A stretch of 64,000 nt of DNA from an uncultured Pelagibacteraceae bacterium (lineage in GTDB: Bacteria; Pseudomonadota; Alphaproteobacteria; Pelagibacterales; Pelagibacteraceae): NCBI GenBank assembly GCA_902561585.1, contig CACEQK010000001.1:1-64000 (forward strand), given 5' to 3'. Position numbers and translations under genes: made by a program. Positions within the stretch are counted from its first letter, which is position 1; every line of letters begins with the position of its first letter. This document shows positions 10,960 through 21,786 of the stretch, in pieces. Below the pieces are notes generated by a model, which did no database searches, had not been told where the DNA came from, and was given only the letters and a program-made list of their open reading frames with translations.

Positions 10960-12879
10960 TTAGTTTAAAGGTAACTTATTTAAGGCAAGCATATTTTTTA
11001 TTAAATCGTTTCTTTTCATGACTTCTTGTTTATCAGAACCTAATTTTCTAACTGTAACTGTATTTTCTGCTACTTCTTTTTTACCACACACTAATATAAA
11101 TGGAACTTTTGCAAGAGAATGCTCTCTAACTTTATAATTTATTTTCTCATTTCTTAAATCCATTTCACATTTTATACCTTCTTTAAATAAATCTTTAAAT
11201 AACTTTTTTACGTAATCATTGTTCTCTTCAGCTATAGAACACACAACAGCTTGTGCTGGTGATAGCCAAAAAGGTAATTTGCCAGCATAATTTTCAATTA
11301 AGATGCCGATAAATCTTTCTAAGGAACCAAACAATGCCCTGTGTAACATAACAGGAACTTTTTTATTACCATCCTTAGCAACATAAGATGCGCCTAATCT
11401 ATTCGGTAAATTTAAATCTACTTGTAAAGTTCCACATTGCCAATCTCTACCGATAGCATCTCTCAAAACAAATTCAATTTTAGGTCCGTAAAAGGCCCCT
11501 TCACCTTTATTTATTGTGTACTCAAGTTTAGATTGCTTAATAGCAGAAAGAAGTGCTGCCTCAGATTTATCCCAAACACTATCATCACCCACACGTTTTT
11601 CAGGTCTATCAGAATATTTTAATATTACATTTTCAAAACCTAAATCTTTATAAATTTCTAAAATTAAATTTGTGACCAATAACGACTCTTGTGTTATTTG
11701 ATCTTCAGTACAAAATATGTGAGCATCATCTTGGGTAAAAGCTCGAACTCTCAATAATCCGTGTAAAGCACCAGATGGCTCATATCTATGAACTTTTCCA
11801 AATTCAGATAATTTCAATGGTAAGTCCCTATAGCTTTTTAAACCTTGATTAAAAACTTGGACACAACCTGGACAGTTCATAGGTTTTACAGCAAAAATTT
11901 TTTCATCTGGAGTTTCAGATGTAAACATATGTTCTCCAAATTTATCCCAGTGACCAGATTTTTCCCATAATGTTTTATCAAGCAATTCTGGCGTATTAAT
12001 TTCTTTATACCCAGCAAGTCTTTGTTTGGTTCTCATGTACTCGACTAATCTCTGAAATAATAACCAGCCTTTTTCATGCCAAAAAACCGAACCAGGACTT
12101 TCTTCTCTAAAATGGAAAAGGTCCATCTCTTTTCCTAATTTTCTATGATCTCTTTTTTCTGCTTCTTCTAATCTGTGTAAATAATCATCAAGTTCTTTTT
12201 TTGAAGCCCAACAAGTTCCATAAATTCTTTGAAGCATTTCATTTTTTGAGTCACCTCTCCAATAAGCTCCTGATACTTTTGTTAATTTAAATGCTTTTCC
12301 TATTTTTCCAGATGAGGCCAAATGAGGTCCTCTGCACAAATCATGCCAAGTATCTCCATGATGATATACAGACAGTTCTTCATTTTCTGGAATACTTTCT
12401 ATAATTTCAGCTTTGTACTTTTCTCCAATTTTTTTAAAATGATTTATAGCCTCATTTCTTTTCCAAACCTCTCTTTTAGTTTTTACATCCCTATCAATAA
12501 TTTCGGACATTTTTTTTTCAATCTTTTTTAAATCATCATTTGTGAAAGGTTCTTTTCTAGCAAAGTCATAATAAAAACCATTCTCGATAACGGGACCTAT
12601 TGTTACCTGGGTACTTGGAAACAATTCTTGAACAGCCATGGCCATTATATGTGCAGCATCATGTCTTATTACCTCTAAACCCTCTTTATCTTTCGGAGTG
12701 ATAATTCTTACCTTTGCATCTTTAGTAATATTGTGACTTAAATCTTTTAAGCTACCATCTACTTCCATTATTAAAGCAGCTTTTTCTAACGACTTACTGA
12801 TTTTCTTAATTAAATCAATACCTGTAATAGAATTTTCAAATTCTATCTTTTTTCCGTCTAGTAATTGAATTTGTGGCAT
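10960..12879 (-). CDS. thrS: Threonine--tRNA ligase
   Basis: TGS domain, HDAAHIMAMAVQELFP editing domain, class II core FGKVHRYEPSGALHGLLRVRAFTQDDAHIFC. Confidence 0.98.
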   Translation of the reverse strand: MPQIQLLDGKKIEFENSITGIDLIKKISKSLEKAALIMEVDGSLKDLSHNITKDAKVRIITPKDKEGLEVIRHDAAHIMAMAVQELFPSTQVTIGPVIENGFYYDFARKEPFTNDDLKKIEKKMSEIIDRDVKTKREVWKRNEAINHFKKIGEKYKAEIIESIPENEELSVYHHGDTWHDLCRGPHLASSGKIGKAFKLTKVSGAYWRGDSKNEMLQRIYGTCWASKKELDDYLHRLEEAEKRDHRKLGKEMDLFHFREESPGSVFWHEKGWLLFQRLVEYMRTKQRLAGYKEINTPELLDKTLWEKSGHWDKFGEHMFTSETPDEKIFAVKPMNCPGCVQVFNQGLKSYRDLPLKLSEFGKVHRYEPSGALHGLLRVRAFTQDDAHIFCTEDQITQESLLVTNLILEIYKDLGFENVILKYSDRPEKRVGDDSVWDKSEAALLSAIKQSKLEYTINKGEGAFYGPKIEFVLRDAIGRDWQCGTLQVDLNLPNRLGASYVAKDGNKKVPVMLHRALFGSLERFIGILIENYAGKLPFWLSPAQAVVCSIAEENNDYVKKLFKDLFKEGIKCEMDLRNEKINYKVREHSLAKVPFILVCGKKEVAENTVTVRKLGSDKQEVMKRNDLIKNMLALNKLPLN

Positions 12880-14036
12880 TAATTTTTAATTAATCTTTTA
12901 TACTCTTTTAAATTAGACTGGCACATTGTTTCAACATCAAATTTTTTTGTAACATTTTTTCTGCCTTCATTACCTATAAATTTTAAATCATCCACTGATA
13001 ATTGAATAACAGTATTTAAAATTTTAGCAAGTTCTCTTGGATCATTGTGCTTATACAAAAAGCCAGTTTTTTTATTAATTATTGTTTCTTTTGATCCTCC
13101 TATATTGCTTGCAACAATAGGTTTTCCCATTGATTGAGCTTCTACTGAAACTCTACCGAAAGCTTCTGGTTCAATTGAGGCTGATACAACGACATCTGCT
13201 AATGAGTATGCTAATGGCATCTCTTTACAGTGTTGAATAAATTTTATTTTCTTGCTCAGTCGGTATCTTTGAACAAGATTAATTAGTTTTTTAGAATAAA
13301 CTTTCCTTCCCTGATCTGATCCAAGTATTACTGCTTGAAAATTTGTTATATTGTAATCCTCAATTAAAATATTTAATGACTCAATAAATTTTTCTTGCCC
13401 TTTCCAATATGTCAGTCTTCCTGGTAAAAGAATCGTAAATTTATTAGAGGATAAACCCCATTCTTGTTTTAGTTTTTCTTGTTTAAGAATTGATATATTT
13501 TTTGGATTAAAATAATCTACATTTATGCCTCTAAAAATTACTCTAAGTTTTTTTTCTTTGCTTAAATACTCGCTATAGTTTTCATTAATATGACTAAATA
13601 TAAAATTAGATCCTGCTATAGTTAATTTTGCCCTTAACATTATGCTATTGTAAAATTTTTTTAAATTACTTTTAAAATTATAAGTCCCATGAAATGTTGT
13701 AACAAATGCCCTTCTTGTTATTAGAGAAGCAAAGTAGCATGACCAAGCTGGAGCACGGCTTCTCGCATGGATAATATTAATTTTAAATAAAAAAATATAA
13801 ATAACTAAAATTAAAGTATTAAATAAAATCAAAATAGGATTTTTTGAATGAACAGGTAATCTTATTAATCTCACTTTGTCCTTTTTGATGAATTTGATTA
13901 GTTCTCCGCCAGAGGTAGCTAAGAATGAACCGCAATCATTTTCTGATAAAAAATGAGCAATGTCATAGCAACCTGTTTCAGCTCCTCCATAACCAAGCTT
14001 CGGAATAACTTGAAGAACATTTAATTTAGTAGTCAT
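12879..14036 (-). CDS. Glycosyltransferase, family 4 (GT-B)
   Basis: PKLGYGGAETG N-terminus; LLPGRLTYWKGQ; EPEAFGRVSVEAQSMGKPIVAS. Confidence 0.85.
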   Translation of the reverse strand: MTTKLNVLQVIPKLGYGGAETGCYDIAHFLSENDCGSFLATSGGELIKFIKKDKVRLIRLPVHSKNPILILFNTLILVIYIFLFKINIIHARSRAPAWSCYFASLITRRAFVTTFHGTYNFKSNLKKFYNSIMLRAKLTIAGSNFIFSHINENYSEYLSKEKKLRVIFRGINVDYFNPKNISILKQEKLKQEWGLSSNKFTILLPGRLTYWKGQEKFIESLNILIEDYNITNFQAVILGSDQGRKVYSKKLINLVQRYRLSKKIKFIQHCKEMPLAYSLADVVVSASIEPEAFGRVSVEAQSMGKPIVASNIGGSKETIINKKTGFLYKHNDPRELAKILNTVIQLSVDDLKFIGNEGRKNVTKKFDVETMCQSNLKEYKRLIKN

Positions 14037-14072
14037 GTTAATTGTTATATAATAGCACTTAAATATTTTTAT

Positions 14073-14828
14073 ATGAAAAAATTCAAAAATTTAAAATTAT
14101 CAAAGTCAAAAAAACTAAGATTTATTGATAATTACTTTAAAAAAAAACTTTATATTGTTTTTTTACACGGATTCATGTCTGATATTGAGGGAAAAAAACC
14201 TCAAACTCTTCTTCGTTTTGCAAAAAAAAATAAGTTAGGTTTTTTGGCGCTTGAATATTCAGGTCATGGAAAATCGTCTGGTAAGTTTACTGATGGCAAC
14301 ATCAGTAAATGGACGCATGACGCAAGAACCATAATTAAAAAAAAAGTTAAAAAAAATAATTTTATTTTAGTTGGTTCAAGTATGGGGTCATGGATCAGCC
14401 TTAATCTTTTTAAATACTTCAAAAAACAAATTGTAGGTTTTATTGGAATAGGCTCTGCGCCTGAATTTTTAACGAGATTAATGTGGAATAAATTTAATAA
14501 TAAAATCAAATCTGAGTTAGCTACTAAAGGTAAAACACTAATTAAAAGTGGTGAATATGAATATCCAATTACTTATCAATTAATAAAAGATGGAAGAAAA
14601 AATAAAATTTTAAATAAAAAAATTAACTCTAAAATTCAAGTTACAATGATACACGGGAAAAAAGATGAAGTTGTCCCTGTAAAATTCTCAAGATATGTTT
14701 TGTCAATTTTCAGCAAAGCTGAAAAAAAATTAATAGTAGTTAAAAATGGAGATCATAGCTTATCTAATACAAAACAATTAAGAATAATTACAAAATCATT
14801 AAATAAAATCATTAACAATATTATCTAA
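14073..14828 (+). CDS. Alpha/beta hydrolase
   Basis: LHGFMSDIEG, GSSMGSW nucleophile elbow, GDHSL catalytic His region. Confidence 0.8.
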   Translation: MKKFKNLKLSKSKKLRFIDNYFKKKLYIVFLHGFMSDIEGKKPQTLLRFAKKNKLGFLALEYSGHGKSSGKFTDGNISKWTHDARTIIKKKVKKNNFILVGSSMGSWISLNLFKYFKKQIVGFIGIGSAPEFLTRLMWNKFNNKIKSELATKGKTLIKSGEYEYPITYQLIKDGRKNKILNKKINSKIQVTMIHGKKDEVVPVKFSRYVLSIFSKAEKKLIVVKNGDHSLSNTKQLRIITKSLNKIINNII

Positions 14829-15674
14829 ACCTTCTTTGTAGCTAGGATAAATAAACTGATAATTTAAAAATTCTTTTATTTTTTTGTTATCAACTTTTTT
14901 TGACTCTTTATAAAAATCTTTTAACATTCCGTCTTCTAAATCATCCATTTTTAAAGAATAAGGTTTCTTCATTTTTAGTAATAATGCGCCATATACTGCT
15001 ACTTCTTCTTGGGATGCAGGCTGATCATCAGAAATATTAAAAATTTCATTTGTTTTAAATTTTTTCATCGAGGTAAATAAAATATTAGCAATATCTTCAA
15101 CATGAACTCTTGAAAAAAAATGTTTCTCTTTTTTTATAATTTTGGCTTGACCGGTTTTAAGTCTTTTTAAAATATTATTTTGTTTTGAATAAATTCCAGA
15201 TAGTCTAAAAATTTGTAAAGGTAAATTATGCTCTTTTGAAAATATTTGCCAATCATTTTCTGCTTTTAGTCTATTTTTGCCATTCAAGGTTAAAGGCTTT
15301 GTTTCGCTTCTTTCGTCGACCCACTCACCATTATGATCTCCATACACACTTGTAGCAGACAAATAGGTTATCCATTTCACGTTTACGTTTTTTAGTGATT
15401 CATTAAAATTCTTAATTACAATATCTTCACCAGAAATGGGAGGAATAGAAACCAAAATATAATCTGCTTCTTTTATTTTTAAAATAATTTCTTCATCAAA
15501 ATTGTTATTTTCAAACGCGTAAGAAATAAAATTTATTCCTTCAAAAACCTCTTTGTGAGTTTCTTGTCTTGAAGTTACACTCAAATCTAAAGTCAGGTTT
15601 TGATTGATTATTTTTTTTATAAAATGTTTTGCTACTTGGCCAAATCCAAAGCAAAAAACTTTTACAGGGTTCAT
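14799..15674 (-). CDS. NAD(P)-dependent epimerase/dehydratase-family protein (YeeZ-like)
   Basis: FGFGQVAKHFIKK nucleotide binding, YLSATSVYGDHNGEWVDE, FRLSGIY. Confidence 0.75.
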   Translation of the reverse strand: MNPVKVFCFGFGQVAKHFIKKIINQNLTLDLSVTSRQETHKEVFEGINFISYAFENNNFDEEIILKIKEADYILVSIPPISGEDIVIKNFNESLKNVNVKWITYLSATSVYGDHNGEWVDERSETKPLTLNGKNRLKAENDWQIFSKEHNLPLQIFRLSGIYSKQNNILKRLKTGQAKIIKKEKHFFSRVHVEDIANILFTSMKKFKTNEIFNISDDQPASQEEVAVYGALLLKMKKPYSLKMDDLEDGMLKDFYKESKKVDNKKIKEFLNYQFIYPSYKEGLDNIVNDFI

Positions 15675-18600
15675 TTAGCTTGCTTTCTTGATACTTGTTT
15701 TTAAGCTAATAGGATTTTTTAATTTGTCTAACATCTCGATAGGGCAAATTTGTTTAAAATTTTTAAGTTCTTCTTTAAAATTATCTAAGATTTTTTTTCC
15801 TATGTTTGAATTTGTTTCTTTCACAAACGTATTTAAACTATCTTTTAAAAAAGACTTCCAATAATCTGTTTCAATTTCTTGCCAAATTATTGAAGCAGGA
15901 TTAGCAAAATTTTCAAAATTATTTTTTTTGTCATAAACAAAAGCCATTCCCCCGGTCATACCTGCTCCAAAATTATCACCTACTTCTCCTAATATTATGG
16001 CTGTTCCTCCAGTCATATATTCACATCCATGAGCTCCACATCCTTCAACTACTGAAAAGCTTCCAGAGTTTCTAACTGCAAATCTTTCTCCAGCTTGTCC
16101 TGATGCAAATAAATTTCCAGACGTTGCCCCATAGAGAACTGTGTTTCCAATGATTGTATTTTCATTAGAAACTATTGAGCTCTTTGAAGAAGGATAAACA
16201 ACAATAGTGCCTCCGGACAGTCCTTTCCCAACATAATCATTACAATCACCCTCAACTGTAAGTTTAATACCCTTAGTTAAAAAAGCTCCAAGTGATTGTC
16301 CCGCAGATCCTGCTAGTTTTATATGAACTGTATTTTCTTCTAATTTATTGTTGCCAAATTTTTTATATATATGATGAGATAATCTTGTTCCCACAGATCT
16401 TGATGTATTTTCAATCTCATACTTAAATTCATTAACTGAATTAACTTTAATTTTATCTTTTATTTCAGACCAAATCTTTTCATCTAAAGTGTCGGGTACT
16501 GCATTTATATGTTTATCCTTGCAATATCTAAGATTTTCACCTGGATCTGCTTGAACTAATAAAGGGTTCAAGTCTAAATCATCTAAATTTGATGCACCTT
16601 TATTTACTTGAGTTAATAAATCTGTTCTTCCAATAATTTCATTGATTGACTTAAATCCAAGAGAGGCAAGGATTTCTCTTACTTCAGTTGCAGCAAATTT
16701 AAATAAATTTACAACTTTTTCTGGCGTGCCTGTAAATTTTTTACGTAAAGCTTCATCTTGACTACAAACTCCAACTGGACATGTATTTGAATGACATTGT
16801 CTTACCATAATACATCCCATTGCAACTAAAGAAGATGTTCCCATCCCATACTCTTCAGCTCCCATCATTGCAGCCATTACAATATCTCTTCCTGTTTTTA
16901 GTCCTCCATCAGTTCTTAGGGTAACGTTATGTCTTAAATTATTTAAGGTTAGAATTTGATTAGCCTCTGTTAAACCCATCTCCCAAGGTATACCTGCATA
17001 TTTAATACTAGTTTGAGGACTAGCGCCAGTTCCACCTGAATGACCTGAAATTAAAATGATATCAGCTTTTGCCTTAGCGACTCCTGCTGCAATTGTTCCT
17101 ATTCCTGTTGATGCAACTAATTTAACTCCAACTCTTGCACCAGGATTAATTTGTTTTAAATCGTAGATTAACTGTGCCAAATCTTCTATCGAGTAAATAT
17201 CGTGGTGCGGTGGAGGAGATATTAAAGTAACTCCTGGCGTCGAATGTCTTAGTCTTGCTATTTCCTCTGTAACTTTAAAACCTGGAAGCTGCCCTCCTTC
17301 ACCTGGCTTTGCTCCTTGAGCAATTTTAATTTCTATTTCGTTTGCGTTATTTAAATAATCAACTGTTACTCCGAATCTTGCGGATGCAATTTGTTTTACT
17401 CTTGAATTCGCACTGTCTCCGTTAGATAAAATTTTAAACCTTTTAGCATCTTCTCCGCCCTCTCCACTGCAGGATGCTCCTTTAATTCTATTCATTCCTA
17501 CTGCTAAAGTTTCATGAGCCTCTGCTGATAATGCTCCATGGGACATACTTCCACTGCCAAATCTTTTTAAAATCTCTTCGATTGGCTCTACTTCGTCAAT
17601 ACTAATAGGATTTCTCTTTTTTTTAAATTCTAGTAGATCTCTTATATTAATAGGAGGCAAGTTGTGAATTCCCGCTGAATATTTTTTATATAATTCATAA
17701 GAACCGCTACCTACAGCGCTTTGCAGCAAATGGATTAGTTTACCTTGGTACTGATGATCTTCGCCACTTTTTCTAAATCTATATAAGCCGCCGATAGGTA
17801 AGGTAAAAACATTTTTAGCATTAAATTTTTCATAAAGTTCTTTAATTTTTTTTTCAATTCCAATAATTCCAATGCCTGAAATTCTTGAAGACATACCGGG
17901 AAAGTAATCTGATACTATTGCTCTACTTAAACCCACTGCTTCAAAATTACATCCGCCCCTATAAGAACTAATTACTGATATCCCCATCTTTGACATAATC
18001 TTTAAAAGTCCAGCGTCAATTGATTTTTTAAATTTACTTACACATGTTTCAAAATCTGCTTTACCAAACAATTTTTTTTCGAATCTTTGATAAATGCTAT
18101 CTATTGCTAAATATGGATTTACAGTTGTTGCGCCAACTCCTATTAAAATAGCAAACGAGTGTGTATCCATTGCATCGGCACATTCAACATTCAAAGAACA
18201 ATAACCCCTTAAGCCATGTTTTACCAAGTGAGAGTGGACTGCTCCTACGGTCAAAATGCTCGGTATGCTTGCTTTTTTACTTGATATACTTTTATCAGAT
18301 AAAACTAAACAAGTGCTTCCCTGCCTAACGGCCATTTCTGCTTCTTCTCTAATCGACTCAATTCTCTCTTTTAAAGATTTTTCAATATCAAAAGTGCACT
18401 CGATAACTTTTACTTTTTTTATGAAAAATTTTTTAAATTTTTTAAATTGTGAATTAGTAAGCACCGGACTATCTAAAACATAAATATTTTCCTCTGTAAG
18501 GTTATCAAAATCTAAAATATTACCTAAGTTTCCAAATCTAGTTTTTAAGCTCATAACTTTATTTTCTCTTAATGAGTCTATTGGTGGATTAGTTACTTGA

Positions 18601-20171
18601 CTAAAGTTTTGTCTAAAATAATGTGAGACAGGTCTAAAATGACTTGATAAAACTGCAACGGGAGTATCATCGCCCATTGAGCCTGATGCTTCTTTTCCCT
18701 CCTCAGCCATTGGATGAAGTATAAGCTCCAAATCCTCAATACTTAATCCAGACAAGTACTGACGTTTTCTTAATTCTTCACTTAAAAAATTTGGTTTTTC
18801 ATTTTCGGATGAAATTTTTTTCTCTAGATCGATTATTTGTTTATTATATTTTTTATAATCTTTAGCTAAAAGATCTTTTATTTCTTTATCTTTGAACAAT
18901 TTTCCTTTTTTTAAATCTATAGCTATTATTTGACCTGGACCAAGTTTTCCTTTTTCAATAATTTTATCCTCTGGAATTTTAATCATACCAGTTTCTGATC
19001 CTGCAAAAAATAAATCGTCAGAGGTTATCGAGTATCTAAGAGGTCTCAATCCATTTCTATCTGATGAAGCTAAAACCCACTTAGCGTCTGTTGCACAAAT
19101 AGCAGCCGGCCCATCCCAAGGTTCTATCGTACTGTTAAGGAAATTAAATAAGTCTTGGTGATTTTTTGGAACTGTTTTACTTCTCTTTGACCAGGAGTCT
19201 GGGATCATCATCAATTTAATTAATGGCGCTAGCTTTCCAGAGTGAGTTAAAAGTTCAAACACATTATCAAGTGCACCGGAGTCAGAAGAACTTCTAATAA
19301 CTGGTTTTAAATTTTTTACATCTTTAAAAAGTGGGCTTGACATATCTTGTTCATGAATTTTCATCCAATTTATATTTCCTTTAACTGTATTAATTTCACC
19401 GTTATGTGCTAGGGTCCTAAAAGGTTGAGCTAAATCCCAGCTTGGAAAAGTATTGGTAGAGTATCTTTGGTGAAAAATTGCAAATCTTGAAGTTAGTTTT
19501 TCATCATTAAGATCTAAATAAAACTCAGATAACATTTCAGCTAAAAACATGCCTTTATAAACAATAGACCTTGAGCTGAATGAACAGATATAAAAGTCCT
19601 TAATTTGTTTGTCTCTAGCAACTTTTTCAATTTTTTTTCTTGTCTCAAACAAATCTCTTTCGAGATCGTTGGTTTGTAATGTTTCATTTTTTTTAAACAT
19701 TACTTGAGCTATTTCTGGACGATTTTGATCAGCTGTTTTGCCTAATACGTTTGGGTTAATTGGCACTTGTCTCCACCCATATATATAATAATTTTCATCT
19801 AAAAGAGCTGACTCGATAATTTCTCTACATTTTTCTTGTTCAGAATAATCTGTTCTTGGAAGAAAAACCATTCCAACACAAATTCTTTTACTTTCATCAA
19901 GAGTGTGTCCAGTTGCTGATATTTTTTCTTTAAAAAAATCAGGCGCAATTTCTATTTGAATTCCTGCACCATCACCAGATTTTCCATCTGCGTCTACAGC
20001 TCCTCTGTGCCAAATAGCTTTAAGTGCCTCAATCCCGTATTCAACAATTTTTCTAGATTTTTTTCCATTTGTAGATGCAATCAATCCAACGCCGCATGCA
20101 TCGTGTTCCATATCTGGAGAGTAATTAAAACTTTTCTCTAAAATTTTTTTATTTTTTTTATAATTTTTCAT
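15675..20171 (-). CDS. gltB: Glutamate synthase, large subunit
   Basis: N-terminal Ntn amidotransferase (DACGVGLIAS), FMN-binding barrel, GXGXG repeat C-terminus. Confidence 0.97.
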   Translation of the reverse strand: MKNYKKNKKILEKSFNYSPDMEHDACGVGLIASTNGKKSRKIVEYGIEALKAIWHRGAVDADGKSGDGAGIQIEIAPDFFKEKISATGHTLDESKRICVGMVFLPRTDYSEQEKCREIIESALLDENYYIYGWRQVPINPNVLGKTADQNRPEIAQVMFKKNETLQTNDLERDLFETRKKIEKVARDKQIKDFYICSFSSRSIVYKGMFLAEMLSEFYLDLNDEKLTSRFAIFHQRYSTNTFPSWDLAQPFRTLAHNGEINTVKGNINWMKIHEQDMSSPLFKDVKNLKPVIRSSSDSGALDNVFELLTHSGKLAPLIKLMMIPDSWSKRSKTVPKNHQDLFNFLNSTIEPWDGPAAICATDAKWVLASSDRNGLRPLRYSITSDDLFFAGSETGMIKIPEDKIIEKGKLGPGQIIAIDLKKGKLFKDKEIKDLLAKDYKKYNKQIIDLEKKISSENEKPNFLSEELRKRQYLSGLSIEDLELILHPMAEEGKEASGSMGDDTPVAVLSSHFRPVSHYFRQNFSQVTNPPIDSLRENKVMSLKTRFGNLGNILDFDNLTEENIYVLDSPVLTNSQFKKFKKFFIKKVKVIECTFDIEKSLKERIESIREEAEMAVRQGSTCLVLSDKSISSKKASIPSILTVGAVHSHLVKHGLRGYCSLNVECADAMDTHSFAILIGVGATTVNPYLAIDSIYQRFEKKLFGKADFETCVSKFKKSIDAGLLKIMSKMGISVISSYRGGCNFEAVGLSRAIVSDYFPGMSSRISGIGIIGIEKKIKELYEKFNAKNVFTLPIGGLYRFRKSGEDHQYQGKLIHLLQSAVGSGSYELYKKYSAGIHNLPPINIRDLLEFKKKRNPISIDEVEPIEEILKRFGSGSMSHGALSAEAHETLAVGMNRIKGASCSGEGGEDAKRFKILSNGDSANSRVKQIASARFGVTVDYLNNANEIEIKIAQGAKPGEGGQLPGFKVTEEIARLRHSTPGVTLISPPPHHDIYSIEDLAQLIYDLKQINPGARVGVKLVASTGIGTIAAGVAKAKADIILISGHSGGTGASPQTSIKYAGIPWEMGLTEANQILTLNNLRHNVTLRTDGGLKTGRDIVMAAMMGAEEYGMGTSSLVAMGCIMVRQCHSNTCPVGVCSQDEALRKKFTGTPEKVVNLFKFAATEVREILASLGFKSINEIIGRTDLLTQVNKGASNLDDLDLNPLLVQADPGENLRYCKDKHINAVPDTLDEKIWSEIKDKIKVNSVNEFKYEIENTSRSVGTRLSHHIYKKFGNNKLEENTVHIKLAGSAGQSLGAFLTKGIKLTVEGDCNDYVGKGLSGGTIVVYPSSKSSIVSNENTIIGNTVLYGATSGNLFASGQAGERFAVRNSGSFSVVEGCGAHGCEYMTGGTAIILGEVGDNFGAGMTGGMAFVYDKKNNFENFANPASIIWQEIETDYWKSFLKDSLNTFVKETNSNIGKKILDNFKEELKNFKQICPIEMLDKLKNPISLKTSIKKAS

Positions 20172-20176
20172 TATAA

Positions 20177-21622
20177 TTACGCCGCGACTACTGTTTTGTT
20201 TTTATTTTCTTTTACTTTTAAATATTTTTCAATTTGTGTGGCAGCATCACGACCGTCTCTGATCGCCCATACTACAAGCGAAGCTCCTCTAACAATATCA
20301 CCTGCAGCAAATACTCCATCCAAATTTGTTTGCATAGATTTCAAATCAATTTTTAAAGTACCCCATTGTGATACAACTAATTCTTTAGCGTTAAACAACA
20401 GAGGTAGATTTTCAGGGTCGAATCCTAAAGATTTAATCACAAGATCTGCTGGGATTTTATATTCTGATCCTTTATCAACTTCAGGTCTTCTCCTACCTGA
20501 TGAGTCTGGTTCACCCAATTTCATTTTATTTACCTCAACTGCTTCAACTTTATTTATCCCAATAAAACTTTTTGGACTTGTTAACCAAACAAATTCTACC
20601 CCTTCTTCAATCGCATTTCCTACTTCTCTTGCTGATCCAGGCATATTTTCTCGGTCTCGCCTGTATAAGCATTTTACTGATTTAGCTTTTTGTCTAATTG
20701 ATGTTCTCACACAATCCATTGCTGTATCACCTCCGCCAATTACAACAACGTTTTTTCCTTCTGCATTCAAAGTACCATCATCAAATAATTTTACTTTGTC
20801 GCCCAAACCTTTTCTATTAGATGCAGTTAAAAAGTCCATTGCTGGAAAAATATTTTGAAGATTATGACCAGGTATATCAATTTCTCTTGCTTTATAAACT
20901 CCAGTTGAAATTAAAATTGCATCGTGTTTTTCTTTAAGTTCATATAAAGTTTTATCTTTTCCAACCTCAAAATTTTGAACAAATTTAATGCCCGTTTCTT
21001 TAAGTAACTTTGTTCTTCTTTCAACAACAAATTTTTCTAATTTAAAGTTTGGTATACCATAAATTAAAAGACCACCTGGTCTATCGTATCTATCATAAAT
21101 TGTTACTTGATAGCCTGATTTTCTAAGTTCTTCAGCACAAGCCATTCCTGCAGGACCAGCACCTATTATTCCAACTGATTGTTTTAATTCTCCTTTAACT
21201 TTAAAAGGTTTAACCCAACCTTTATCCCATGCCGTATCTGTTATATATTTTTCAATTGAGCCTATTGTTACTGTACCGTGGCCTGATTGTTCGATAACAC
21301 AATTTCCCTCACATAGCCTATCTTGAGGACAAATTCTTCCACATACCTCTGGCATATTATTTGTGCTTTGAGATACTTCATAGGCTTCTTTAAGGCGACC
21401 CTCTGCAGTTAGCTTCAACCAATCTGGGATGTTATTACTTAGGGGGCAATGAATTTGACAAAAAGGAACTCCGCATTGAGAACACCTGCTTGATTGTTCT
21501 GTTGCTTTAGCGGTTATGTATTCATTATAGATTTCTTTAAAATCACCTTTTCTTTTAGAAGTACTTCTTTTTTGAGGTGTTTCTTGCTCAAGATCAACAA
21601 ATTTAAGCATTTTTTTAGTCAT
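20177..21622 (-). CDS. gltD: Glutamate synthase, small subunit
   Basis: Cys-rich N-terminus CSQCGVPFCQIHCPL, FAD/NAD dinucleotide folds; adjacent to gltB. Confidence 0.96.
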   Translation of the reverse strand: MTKKMLKFVDLEQETPQKRSTSKRKGDFKEIYNEYITAKATEQSSRCSQCGVPFCQIHCPLSNNIPDWLKLTAEGRLKEAYEVSQSTNNMPEVCGRICPQDRLCEGNCVIEQSGHGTVTIGSIEKYITDTAWDKGWVKPFKVKGELKQSVGIIGAGPAGMACAEELRKSGYQVTIYDRYDRPGGLLIYGIPNFKLEKFVVERRTKLLKETGIKFVQNFEVGKDKTLYELKEKHDAILISTGVYKAREIDIPGHNLQNIFPAMDFLTASNRKGLGDKVKLFDDGTLNAEGKNVVVIGGGDTAMDCVRTSIRQKAKSVKCLYRRDRENMPGSAREVGNAIEEGVEFVWLTSPKSFIGINKVEAVEVNKMKLGEPDSSGRRRPEVDKGSEYKIPADLVIKSLGFDPENLPLLFNAKELVVSQWGTLKIDLKSMQTNLDGVFAAGDIVRGASLVVWAIRDGRDAATQIEKYLKVKENKNKTVVAA

Positions 21623-21722
21623 GAGAGGTTAATTAAGCTAATAATTTTGTGAATGATAGCATTTAAAGGTCAATATTAATTACTTATATGTTAAAAACCC
21701 TAACAAAACTAACCTCATTTGT

Positions 21723-21739
21723 TGCATACCTGATATGCA
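21723..21739. promoter_or_regulatory. Inverted repeat TGCATA-N5-TATGCA in gltD/uppP divergent intergenic region, putative operator
   Basis: Perfect 6-bp half sites around CCTGA; between divergent genes. Confidence 0.35.
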
Positions 21740-21786
21740 GTCGATATTGCCAATAAAAAAACAACCTTTAATTTTAATTAATTAAT

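Noticed and set aside
14799-14828. 30-bp convergent 3' overlap of hydrolase and epimerase-like genes
   Set aside because: Unusual but consistent with general genome compaction here (similar small overlaps at 53859-53862 and 57845-57859); not a separate signal.
20196-20858. 220-aa plus-strand ORF
   Set aside because: Fully antisense to gltD, which has clear homology motifs; no recognisable protein features.
21688-21756. 22-aa ORF MLKTLTKLTSFVAYLICSRYCQ upstream of uppP
   Set aside because: No SD and no other support; could be a chance ORF in the gltD/uppP gap.
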